40,575 nucleotides of DNA from Verrucomicrobiales bacterium (lineage in GTDB: Bacteria; Verrucomicrobiota; Verrucomicrobiia; Verrucomicrobiales; DEV007). Under the pieces are notes generated by a model. That model was not told the origin of the DNA and made no database searches. It worked only from the letters and a program-made list of their open reading frames with translations. A program made the translations under genes and the position numbers. Below, one piece after another: positions 25,993 through 33,384 of the stretch. Within the stretch, counting starts at the first letter, position 1. Every line of letters begins with the position of its first letter. Location of the stretch: assembly GCA_029210205.1 (NCBI GenBank), contig JARGOD010000045.1, positions 1-40,575 of the forward strand, written 5' to 3'.

Positions 25993-27096
25993 TTAAACCC
26001 TGATAGCGACCCGCAGCTTAGCGCTTCTTGCCCTTGGATTTTGAGCCACCTCTTCTTCTGACGGGAAAATGGCGCGACGTGACGGCTGAGTGAACGAATA
26101 TTCAGGGTTTTCGCGCGGCTCGGGCCACTCGGGACGATCAATGAACGGATTGCTTCGGCGATGCATGAACTGCTTCACCATCCTGTCCTCCAGCGAGTGA
26201 AAAGTAATCACAGCAAGCACACCACCTGGCGCAAGGACTTTGAGCGACTCCTCAAGAGCCGCCTCAAGCACTTCCAACTCGCGATTCACAGCAATGCGGA
26301 TCGCCTGAAAAACTCTCGTCGCAGGATTTTTCGGCCCGGTCTTTGGAATTGCGCGGCCAACCACTTCAACAAGATCCGCAGTTGTCTCAATCGGCTTTTC
26401 TTTGCGAGCTGAAACTATCGCCTTAGCCGCCCGCACCGCGCGACGCTCCTCACCGTAGTCACGAAAAATGCGAACCAATTCCTCTTCGGACCATTCATTG
26501 ACCAACTCTCTCGCAGTCAGAGTGGCACGATCATCCATTCGCATATCCAACTCAGCTTCACCACGAAATGAGAAGCCGCGGGAGATGTCATCCAACTGTC
26601 GCGAGGAAACGCCTAAATCAAGAAGAATCCCGTCAACGGCATCAACCCCTATACCTTTAAGAAGAGAATCCATTTCCGAAAAATTTCCGCGGACTGACAG
26701 AAACTGATCTTCGTAGGAAGCGAGCCGGCTCGTTGCATGATCGATCGCCGCGCCGTCTTGATCACATCCGATAACATGCGCGCCCTCCCGCAGGAACATT
26801 TCAGTGTGTCCTCCGCCACCAAGAGTCCCGTCAAAAATTTGCTTTCCACCGATGGGTTGAAGGTAACTGAGAATCTCAGCCCCCATAATGGGCTCGTGAT
26901 AAAATTCCATGCGATCAGTGATTCCCATTCCAGTGTTAGCGTTCCATGAGATCGAACCGTCCCGAATCAACTCCTCCCTCTCGACATCAGCAGCAAGACA
27001 AAGCCCTGACGCAACCATACCCCGCTCGAAAGCAGATCCTTTCAATCCTTCGGAAGATTCAGCTAATTCCAGCCAAGGCTTAATCGGGATAATCAT
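25993..27096 (-). CDS. rsmH: 16S rRNA (cytosine-1402-N4)-methyltransferase with N-terminal extension
   Basis: RsmH (MraW) N4-methylates C1402 of 16S rRNA. Family sequence begins at residue 63 (MEFYHEPIM), followed by the SAM motif IFDGTLGGGGHTEMF, ILLDLGVSSRQLDD, GFSFRGEAELDMRMD, the KNPATRVFQAIRIAVNREL block and the ITFHSLEDRMVKQFM motif. From residue 63 the length is 305, normal for RsmH. Residues 1-62 (rich in Glu and Gly, with one Trp near each end) are not part of the family I know. No stop interrupts them, and an in-frame TGA lies ten codons before ATG 27096. ATG 26910 is the conservative start, ATG 26928 a third option. It heads the dcw cluster; mraZ is absent. Confidence 0.94.
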   Translation of the reverse strand: MIIPIKPWLELAESSEGLKGSAFERGMVASGLCLAADVEREELIRDGSISWNANTGMGITDRMEFYHEPIMGAEILSYLQPIGGKQIFDGTLGGGGHTEMFLREGAHVIGCDQDGAAIDHATSRLASYEDQFLSVRGNFSEMDSLLKGIGVDAVDGILLDLGVSSRQLDDISRGFSFRGEAELDMRMDDRATLTARELVNEWSEEELVRIFRDYGEERRAVRAAKAIVSARKEKPIETTADLVEVVGRAIPKTGPKNPATRVFQAIRIAVNRELEVLEAALEESLKVLAPGGVLAVITFHSLEDRMVKQFMHRRSNPFIDRPEWPEPRENPEYSFTQPSRRAIFPSEEEVAQNPRARSAKLRVAIRV

Positions 27097-27194
27097 GTCG
27101 AGCTGGAGAACCTCAATCGGAGGTCAAAATTCAAGTAGTAACGGCAGAATTGCCTTTTCATAATTTTCATAAAAAAGAAAAGTATGACAAAGTT

Positions 27195-27224
27195 ACTATA
27201 TTATCCGGAAGTATTTTTAGGCAA
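27195..27224 (-). promoter_or_regulatory. Candidate dcw promoter
   Basis: On the minus strand TTGCCT (27224-27219) and TATAGT (27200-27195) are spaced by 18 bases, in an AT-rich stretch about 100 bases before rsmH. The boxes match sigma-70 consensus at 4 of 6 and 5 of 6 positions. Transcription would start near 27188. The -35 box lies within the adjacent palindrome. Confidence 0.5.
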
Positions 27225-27231
27225 GCCTAAA
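27216..27231. promoter_or_regulatory. Palindromic operator-like site TTTAGGC-NN-GCCTAAA
   Basis: A 16-base inverted repeat with perfect 7-base arms and a 2-base centre overlaps the -35 box of the candidate dcw promoter. The TTAGGC...GCCTAA form resembles operators of DtxR/IdeR-type metal-dependent repressors. It is followed by A or T runs on neither strand in a terminator-like arrangement. The regulator is not in the window. Confidence 0.45.
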
Positions 27232-27375
27232 TTCTAAGATTTCCGAAATAAATCGTATTATCTTGATATGCCGCTCTTTTGAGAATTCTCTTCCTGCCAA
27301 GAAAGGCTGGAATCGAGGAAAATGCCGAGACAAAGAGGAGTCAGGCTGACTTTATCCACCTTTTACAAAAAGATG

Positions 27376-28077
27376 CTACTCTTTCGCATCGCTGCGCCCC
27401 TCAAATTGCTTCTTTCCACCCGGACGACCTTTACTCTTGCCGCCCGGTGTGAATCCAAGACGGGATTGAAGATCTTTAAGTTCTGGATCCTCCGCAAACA
27501 TGGCTTCAAGAACAGCACGTCGCATTTTGAGATGTGCCTCCATGCGGCGGCGGCGCATCTGATCGTCTTGAGACCGTAACTTTTCCATCTCTTTCCGGGC
27601 AGCCAGAACGGAATCAGCATTCTGAACCTTCTCTTCAGCAGCTTTGAATCTGGCGCGTTCTTCATCGGTGAGTTTCTCAAGAAATGCCGGAGGTCCCGCA
27701 GGTGATTCCAGGCCCTTCGGTGGGCCAAAGCGACCAGGCGTGCCCCCTTTCACCCGCGAATTCCCGCTTCCCTCGTTGAGATGTTGAATCTTTTTGAGGA
27801 GCCCTGTCAAAGTCGGGTCAGACTTTCCTACGGCTTCGCGAATTGCCTCCTGATACCCTTCGGATGCCAATTTTACTTCCTCGCGGGCACTGAGTACAGC
27901 CGGATCGGTCCAAACCTCTCGCAATGCTTTGCGAAGCTTTTCCCTGTCTTCCTCCGAAAGAGAATCCCACTTCTCGCGATCGTCCTTCATCTCCGTGGAT
28001 CGACCTTCATCAACTTCCGCTAGAATTGCGGGAGTGGCGGGAAACAGAGAAATCAGCAATAAAAGTATCCTGAGCAT
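27376..28077 (-). CDS. Secreted charged helical protein with internal duplication
   Basis: I do not recognise a family. From ATG 28077 the protein has 233 residues: a signal peptide (MLRILLLLISLFPATPAILA), then two similar charged helical units. Unit 1 (about residues 38-95) contains LSEEDREKLRKALREVWTDPAVLSAREEVKLAS. Unit 2 (about 137-210) contains LTDEERARFKAAEEKVQNADSVLAARKEMEKLRS. They are joined by a Gly/Pro-rich linker and followed by a basic Gly/Lys tail. The spacing of LxxEDR and SAREE/AARKE motifs recalls periplasmic Spy/CpxP-like metal-sensor helices, but that is only a resemblance. TTG 28086 is an alternative start. It lies upstream of the dcw promoter, same strand. Confidence 0.75.
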   Translation of the reverse strand: MLRILLLLISLFPATPAILAEVDEGRSTEMKDDREKWDSLSEEDREKLRKALREVWTDPAVLSAREEVKLASEGYQEAIREAVGKSDPTLTGLLKKIQHLNEGSGNSRVKGGTPGRFGPPKGLESPAGPPAFLEKLTDEERARFKAAEEKVQNADSVLAARKEMEKLRSQDDQMRRRRMEAHLKMRRAVLEAMFAEDPELKDLQSRLGFTPGGKSKGRPGGKKQFEGRSDAKE

Positions 28078-28165
28078 GGCGATCAAGTGATTGGGATAAC
28101 GGATTTAACTGTCAATCTCAAGAAAAGTTGCACTCATTCTTCAAAACTGCCAGCCTATCCTATTG

Positions 28166-28861
28166 ATGGGTCGATTTACACTTCATCTGTTTTTCACGTT
28201 ATTAGTAACTCTACAGTTTTCTGAAACAACAGCGAAGGCTGGCGATAACGACTACTGCGAGCGACTCATCACGAAAGATGGTCGGGAATTTTCAGACTGC
28301 CGAATCAAGCGCGCCGATGAGGAGGGCCTCATTATTGAACACAGTGAAGGGATAGCGCGGATCTCCTTTTTCGACTTGAGCAACGAAATGCAGGAGCGTT
28401 TCGACTTTGATCCGGTTGCGGCTATGCAAGCTTTTCGAAAGCATCAAAAGACAGAACAGGAGACTTTAAAGCAGCGGACTCTGGCTTTAACACAGATCCG
28501 GGCGGAAGCGGAACGTAAAGCCGCCGATGAGGAATTACAGAAAAGAGTCATAGCCGAATGGACTCCAGTCGAGGCTCACATCATTTCAGTCCGTGAGAAC
28601 GGTGCCTATGCGATCGTTAGGAAAGTTTACTTTGAACCAACCACCGTCGTTTCAAAACTTGGCTTAAAGAGACCCGGGCCTCCAAAGCGCTTAACCACAC
28701 CAATTGGCAGCGGCCCACTATTTCTCCAGTGTATCGCTCACGAATTTGCTACCGGCTCAAGTTGGAACGGCTATATCGAGCCTTCCTCTACTCACCGGGT
28801 TACTCATCCTGATACCGGAGAAAAATCCGTACCGGTTCACCTTGCCGTGCCCCCTCCCTGA
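28166..28861 (+). CDS. Secreted protein of unknown function
   Basis: Protein of 231 residues from ATG 28166 (a TTG lies immediately before). The signal peptide is MGRFTLHLFFTLLVTLQFSETTAKA. Residues about 30-75 form a small beta unit (LITKDGREFSDCRIKRADEEGLIIEHSEGIARISFFDL, then a helix ending RFDFDP). This 'DGR...V...D..GI.I.H..G...I.F..L' pattern is one I associate with many exported verrucomicrobial proteins. A charged helix follows (about 80-125) and then a beta-rich C-terminal region that I cannot assign. It is 44 bases upstream of the next gene and probably co-transcribed. Confidence 0.7.
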   Translation: MGRFTLHLFFTLLVTLQFSETTAKAGDNDYCERLITKDGREFSDCRIKRADEEGLIIEHSEGIARISFFDLSNEMQERFDFDPVAAMQAFRKHQKTEQETLKQRTLALTQIRAEAERKAADEELQKRVIAEWTPVEAHIISVRENGAYAIVRKVYFEPTTVVSKLGLKRPGPPKRLTTPIGSGPLFLQCIAHEFATGSSWNGYIEPSSTHRVTHPDTGEKSVPVHLAVPPP

Positions 28862-28905
28862 ATTACAGTCTATGTCCGGCGCGAAAACGCCGAATATGCC
28901 TTCTT

Positions 28906-30036
28906 ATGCGGCCAAGACTGAAACAGTTCCCCATTCTTTCCACTGCAATTCTCATTGCATTGATCGCTCGTCTTCTTATGAGCGGGCTTTCATGGGTTGG
29001 TGTTACCGCTCTTGTGATTTCGGTGGTCTGGACCGGATTCGAATTTGTAAAGTGGCTTCAGCCACACCCTGAGAAAGTTCCGGTCCGAAGAAAAAAGGCA
29101 AAATCAGCGAGGAGCGAAGATGACGAACCTGAAGAAGATCTTGTTTCCCTGGTTTATTTTCTCTCCGAGGCAAGAGAGGCCGACGAAACGGCGATAAGAC
29201 GATGCGTCGCCGGCGCTTTGGATATTGCCTTCGATACCTCGAATCCAGATTCCGAGTATTTCGTCATGCAGTTCAGTCCTCCTGAGTCTCCTAATTCCGG
29301 AGACGATAGGATCCTGCACTTCATGATAAGAATTCCGCAGGGACTTTTTGCGGTCCTCGTTTCGGACAAGCCCTATATCGACAAACCGGAAGATTTCGCG
29401 AAGCATTCGATTCGAGATAAGCGACTCAGGCAGGCTGTCGAGTCCCATCAGGCGTGGCTCTCCGTCGATCTCATGGATGAGGCCCTGAACCCAACAGATC
29501 GCGAGGAAGCATACGCTGTTATCGGAAACGTTCTTTCTTACCTCGCTGGGCCCGACTGCCTTGCGGTCTACTGTCCGGAATTGCAGCGCTGCAATGAGTT
29601 CGACCTTACCCTGATTGAGACTCTCGCAAGCAATTCCCCTCTCGACCTTTTCGACGAACCGACCTTCGAACCGATCATCGAGATTTCAGACAACAACCCC
29701 GAAATGGCCTCGGCCGTAGCTGAAGCTAAGCGCCGCTGGCCTGAATTTGTGAGAGCTTTTAACAATCGAGCTCTTGATGAGAGCGACCGCTACATCGTCA
29801 AAGCCGAATTCCGGGAAGATACCAACTGTGAATACATGTGGGTGCAGGTTGAGGAAATCGGGAAAGACAAGATCGAAGGCATTCTCATGAACGATCCGCA
29901 CGAACTGCTCGACATTCATCGCGGCGCCCGGGTGACGCTTTCGATGAACCGTCTAAACGACTGGATCTTTCCGACGTCGAACGGATCTCACGTTGGAGGA
30001 TTTACCCTCGATGTGCTCGCTGAGGGAGACGACTGA
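28906..30036 (+). CDS. Membrane protein with DUF4261-like and DUF2314 domains
   Basis: Protein of 376 residues. Two closely spaced N-terminal membrane segments (about 10-48) are followed by a basic, then acidic linker (about 55-80). A middle region (about 80-225) resembles DUF4261: HFMIRIPQGLFAVLVSDKP, AWLSVDLMDE, GPDCLAVYCPEL. The C-terminal part (about 285-370) resembles DUF2314, with YIVKAEFREDTNCEYMWVQVEEI, IEGILMNDP and GARVTLSMNRLNDWIF. Both families are of unknown function, and DUF2314 proteins often occur near other immunity- or SMI1-like genes. Domain names are from pattern memory. It is the last gene before the small basic protein. Confidence 0.75.
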   Translation: MRPRLKQFPILSTAILIALIARLLMSGLSWVGVTALVISVVWTGFEFVKWLQPHPEKVPVRRKKAKSARSEDDEPEEDLVSLVYFLSEAREADETAIRRCVAGALDIAFDTSNPDSEYFVMQFSPPESPNSGDDRILHFMIRIPQGLFAVLVSDKPYIDKPEDFAKHSIRDKRLRQAVESHQAWLSVDLMDEALNPTDREEAYAVIGNVLSYLAGPDCLAVYCPELQRCNEFDLTLIETLASNSPLDLFDEPTFEPIIEISDNNPEMASAVAEAKRRWPEFVRAFNNRALDESDRYIVKAEFREDTNCEYMWVQVEEIGKDKIEGILMNDPHELLDIHRGARVTLSMNRLNDWIFPTSNGSHVGGFTLDVLAEGDD

Positions 30037-30100
30037 GCGCCACAACCACACTCGTCACATATGTCGCCTCAGTCCTAAAAAAAGGTCTGAAATTCATCGT

Positions 30101-30128
30101 TTGCATTTTTGTTTTTAGAGCCTAATAT
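30101..30128 (+). promoter_or_regulatory. Promoter of the small basic protein gene
   Basis: TTGCAT (30101-30106) and TAATAT (30123-30128) are spaced by 16 bases within an AT-rich island, 33 bases before the ATG at 30162. It is the best sigma-70-like promoter seen in the window and fits a strongly expressed small gene. Confidence 0.6.
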
Positions 30129-30161
30129 CCCGACTCACTCAATCAGATCCTTCTTTCAGCC

Positions 30162-30317
30162 ATGTCACAGCACGCCAGCCTCAAAAAATCCAGTAGTGTC
30201 GGAGCCAAGCGCAGCGTACTAAAGCGTTACGAGCGCGTTAAGATTCTTCAGAAACGTGGGAAGTGGGAAGAAGGAAAGAGCCCAATCGGCCTTCCGAAAA
30301 CTACCCCGGATGTCTAA
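30162..30317 (+). CDS. Small basic protein, Chlamydiae/Verrucomicrobia/Planctomycetes type
   Basis: Protein of 51 residues, reading MSQHASLKKSSSVG, then AKRSVLKRYERVKILQ, then KRGKWEEGKSPIGLPKT. It matches the pattern of the PVC-specific 'small basic protein' family (TIGR04137): S-L-K near the start, a K-R-S-V-L-K-R-x-E-R-I/V core, G-x-W-x-E-G, and a GLPK ending. About a quarter of residues are Lys or Arg. Function is unknown; the charge and size suggest nucleic-acid or ribosome association (inference). It has its own good promoter and precedes the pseudouridine synthase by 50 bases. Confidence 0.9.
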   Translation: MSQHASLKKSSSVGAKRSVLKRYERVKILQKRGKWEEGKSPIGLPKTTPDV

Positions 30318-30367
30318 GCGCGTTCTCGCTTTCACATCTTAGTCCCTTTTAAACAGCTTCCACACGG

Positions 30368-31090
30368 ATGGATTCTGCCCCGGAAAAGGGAATTCGCCTC
30401 AACAAATTTCTCGCCTCTTGCGGTATTGGTTCGCGACGTGGCGTCGAGAAGCTCATTTTGGAGGGTCGTGTTGAGATCAATGGTGAAATGATCCTTGATC
30501 TCAGTTCGCGCGTGAGCCCGGACGATCACGTTAAATGTGACGGCAAGCTTCTACAAGAGAAGTCACCCCTAACGCTGGTCTTAAACAAGCCGATCGGATT
30601 CCTTTGCACGAGAGATGATCCTGAACGGCGAAAGACAATTTATGAGCTTATCCCGCGCAAGTTTGAATTTTTGACCTATGTCGGAAGGCTGGACTTTAAC
30701 AGTTCAGGCTTGATTCTCATGACCAACTCCGGCGAGCTGACTGAACACCTCACTCATCCGCGCTTTCACGTAGAGAAAGAGTATGAAGTAACTCTGGAGC
30801 ACCCTTTCGACTCTGAACAAACATTCAAGCTGCTGGAAGGAATTCACATGACTGAGGGCCTTGCGAAAGCTGAATCAGTAAGATTTGAGACACGACGCAG
30901 ACTTAAAATGGTCCTAACACAGGGCTACAATCGACAGATCCGGCGTATGTTCTCAAAGCTCGGATACAAAGTAAAACGCCTCGAACGCATCCGAATCGGG
31001 AACCTCACCCTGCCCGCTCTTTCAACCGGCGAATATCAGATTTTAAACCATCGTGAAATTGAGCTCGCGGCAGCGAGACTAAAGCCCTAG
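30368..31090 (+). CDS. Pseudouridine synthase, RsuA/RluB family
   Basis: Ribosomal RNA pseudouridine synthase of the RsuA/RluB/E/F family. An N-terminal S4 domain (residues 8-60, IRLNKFLASCGIGSRRGVEKLI) is followed by the catalytic domain. The catalytic Asp is Asp109 in YVGRLDFNSSGLIL; LNKPIGFLCT and the C-terminal LTQGYNRQIRRMFSKLGYKVKRLERIRIG are family-diagnostic. Its 240 residues fit RsuA or RluB; the two cannot be told apart with confidence. The start is ATG 30368 without a Shine-Dalgarno. The TAG stop shares a CTAG palindrome with the stop of the convergent SGNH gene. Confidence 0.93.
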   Translation: MDSAPEKGIRLNKFLASCGIGSRRGVEKLILEGRVEINGEMILDLSSRVSPDDHVKCDGKLLQEKSPLTLVLNKPIGFLCTRDDPERRKTIYELIPRKFEFLTYVGRLDFNSSGLILMTNSGELTEHLTHPRFHVEKEYEVTLEHPFDSEQTFKLLEGIHMTEGLAKAESVRFETRRRLKMVLTQGYNRQIRRMFSKLGYKVKRLERIRIGNLTLPALSTGEYQILNHREIELAAARLKP

Positions 31091-33303
31091 TAAATGCGGA
31101 CCGACCAACTAGCTACGGGTTGACGGGAAAGTCGGAGGGTAGAAAGAGAGCGCGCGTCTTCTTCAGGAAATCCGTGGATAGTTCGATTCTCAAACGCATA
31201 GGTTGGACTGTGAGTCACATAACGATTGAGTGCAGGGAAAGGATCTACAGTCCCGGGACTCTGATCCGCTATCGTGAGCTCAAAACGAACACCTAAGATA
31301 GACTCAAGGGAATCCAGCTCCCAATCGTGTTGATGAAGGTAAGATCTGGGGACGCGAATTTCGAGTTGCCTTGTTCCCTCATCGCTTGTCTCGAGAACGG
31401 AGGTAATTCCGCGTGGATCAAGAATCATGTTGTAGCCATTTCCAAATGAACCTAGCTCGATTGTTGGAGCAAATCCTGGTCCATCAGTCCCTTTAGTAAA
31501 TATCTCGACTGGTTTAATTGCTCCAAAAGTTCCCACCTCATTCAGACTTCTTGCGTCGAGAAAGAGGCGTGCTTTTAAGGCCGCGCGATCTCCAAGATCC
31601 GGGATGTTCAAGCCATCCATTGAAGCAATAACATAGAGTGCCTCATCATCAGCATCAAAGAGCACACTCGCCTTGGGGGAGGGACTGTTGCGTGAAGCGC
31701 CTATAAGCGTAGGAGGAGCATTCACATAGTCCTCCCAGCCACGTAACTCCATTTTCTCTCCTAATACTGCGTCCCTTGTGGCCTCGAGCTCTCTCGCAAA
31801 GCGGGTAACCTTCCCATCGACCTCGATCTGTATCCAGACACTCTCTTGAAAAGCACGCGAACTCTCAGATGAAAACTGAAACAAAGAGAATACTGTTTTC
31901 GTTCCGAGTGGTGAAACTGAAAAACTGGTGGGTTCACCTACGCGATCACCCATTGCCACCTGAAAGGTTCCCGAAACCGGTTTGTCCGATCCGTTGACAA
32001 GATCCCACTCGACCCGCATTCGATCCGTGACATTCACGAACTGCCTTGATTTCCACACAGCGGTAATCGGACCGATCCTAACAGGCAAATCTACGATTTC
32101 GGATCTGTAAGTATCCTCAAGAAGAAAGCTGAAGCGACCGAACTCATCTGAAGGTTCTAGTGGAAACAGAATGTCAGAGCCATCCCGCATTTTCCCGATG
32201 ATGGGTCGGCGATAGGTAAACTCGACCTGAGTAATCGCATTTGCAGGAACAGAAAAGCGCCTTGCTACTTCGGTAGGGACTAATCCACTCCCGGCTGCGA
32301 GGGCGCTCACAGTGCCTCCTTTTGCATCTGCGGTCTGGTTTTGAATAGCCATTGCAAGGGTCACAGTTCCATTGTCATTGAACCTGGCTACTCCGGCATA
32401 AGTAAAATCAGAACGACGAGTACCTTCCAAAAACTCATCATATAGCGAAGCCCCAAGGTAATCGTTTACTCTCAGCGCAGGGTGCACTTTCTCTTGAACC
32501 TCCAACTCCGGCCCATAATTAAATATTCTCGAGAGTCGGTCCTGAATGATATCAGCAGCAGCAGCGGGTTCTGTATTCGGGTCTACCCCACCTCCAAATT
32601 TCGAAAGGTGCTGCCCCGCATCAATAAAGAGATTGCCGTTGGCACGTGCCACTTCTTTCGCGGCCATTGCATATGGACGTGTTATTCCCCATTCGACATT
32701 GCCTGCTCCGATATTCACCAGCGTCGGAGCGAACACAATCATATCGACTTTCTCACGCCGCCCAATATCAATGATCTCCTGAAGTGCCAGCTTATAGGTG
32801 TCGATTGGGATTCTTCCCAGGGAATCATAGATCCCGAACTGGACGAGAAATAGATCAGGGTTGTGCAGGTAGGCATCAGTTCCCGAACTTCGAAGTCCCG
32901 ACAAAATCGTGCCGTCAATGCGAGTGAGGTTCTCAAGAGTAATCTCGTCTCCTAAATACTCAGAAATCTTTGAGGTCCCGTTGGCGGGCGGATTCAGAAG
33001 CCTCACTCCACCTGGATAAAAGAATTCGCGGGCGAGATGACCTAAAAAAATTCCGGTGTACGAATAAAGCGGATTGTTCACCTCCCAGGCTGAAGGTAAC
33101 GGCGTAAAGCCACCCATGACGCTATCTCCAATGGCCACGACATGAACAGGATCACGAGCCTCTAACTTCGGAAAAGTCCGCGGTAAATATCGCTTAAATC
33201 GCTCGCGCTCTTCAAGCGTAAGCGGATAATCTGCCTGAACCGGGGTCAACAGAGCTACCGCTTCCCAAAGGAAAATCGACATTAGTGCCGCAAAAAATCT
33301 CAT
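31087..33303 (-). CDS. Exported SGNH/GDSL-type hydrolase with C-terminal beta-sandwich
   Basis: Protein of 738 residues from ATG 33303, which gives a signal peptide (MRFFAALMSIFL...PVQA); ATG 33324 is seven codons upstream. The N-terminal SGNH hydrolase domain (about 30-300) has block I HVVAIGDSVMGGF (nucleophile Ser61), a Gly/Asn block LNPPANGTSK and a terminal VHP histidine. Two departures are visible: the block III GxND is GIYD, and the residue usually Asp before the histidine is Glu (EKVHP). The middle (about 310-520) is beta-rich; the C-terminus (about 530-710) resembles a family 9 carbohydrate-binding or DOMON-like sandwich (KASVLFDADDEALYVIASMD). Likely an esterase on a surface glycan or lipid. 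It lies 93 bases downstream of the synthetase, same strand. Confidence 0.8.
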   Translation of the reverse strand: MRFFAALMSIFLWEAVALLTPVQADYPLTLEERERFKRYLPRTFPKLEARDPVHVVAIGDSVMGGFTPLPSAWEVNNPLYSYTGIFLGHLAREFFYPGGVRLLNPPANGTSKISEYLGDEITLENLTRIDGTILSGLRSSGTDAYLHNPDLFLVQFGIYDSLGRIPIDTYKLALQEIIDIGRREKVDMIVFAPTLVNIGAGNVEWGITRPYAMAAKEVARANGNLFIDAGQHLSKFGGGVDPNTEPAAAADIIQDRLSRIFNYGPELEVQEKVHPALRVNDYLGASLYDEFLEGTRRSDFTYAGVARFNDNGTVTLAMAIQNQTADAKGGTVSALAAGSGLVPTEVARRFSVPANAITQVEFTYRRPIIGKMRDGSDILFPLEPSDEFGRFSFLLEDTYRSEIVDLPVRIGPITAVWKSRQFVNVTDRMRVEWDLVNGSDKPVSGTFQVAMGDRVGEPTSFSVSPLGTKTVFSLFQFSSESSRAFQESVWIQIEVDGKVTRFARELEATRDAVLGEKMELRGWEDYVNAPPTLIGASRNSPSPKASVLFDADDEALYVIASMDGLNIPDLGDRAALKARLFLDARSLNEVGTFGAIKPVEIFTKGTDGPGFAPTIELGSFGNGYNMILDPRGITSVLETSDEGTRQLEIRVPRSYLHQHDWELDSLESILGVRFELTIADQSPGTVDPFPALNRYVTHSPTYAFENRTIHGFPEEDARSLSTLRLSRQPVASWSVRIY

Positions 33304-33349
33304 ATCATTCAACTGCGGAACCATAAACGAGTTCCCCCACTGTTTCCTT

Positions 33350-33384
33350 AGTCAAAGAATGCTGAAATTCAGCACCCTTTGACT
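33350..33384. terminator. Long hairpin after the PKS-NRPS gene
   Basis: AGTCAAAG (33350-33357) pairs with CTTTGACT (33377-33384). After a 2/2 internal mismatch (AA/CC), TGCTG pairs with CAGCA around a 5-base AAATT loop that can close further. It fills the gap between the synthetase stop (33397) and the SGNH start (33303). No U-tract follows on either strand, so it may be a terminator of unusual type, an attenuator or an mRNA-end stabiliser. Confidence 0.5.

Noticed and set aside
26880..26945. MraZ binding boxes (repeated TGGGA) upstream of rsmH
   Set aside because: Only one TGGGA-like element is present on the minus strand (near 26920-26926) and no mraZ gene exists here.
28087..28115. A perfect TTGACA on the minus strand upstream of the gene ending at 27376
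   Set aside because: No acceptable -10 box lies 16-18 bases downstream of it, so no promoter is called.
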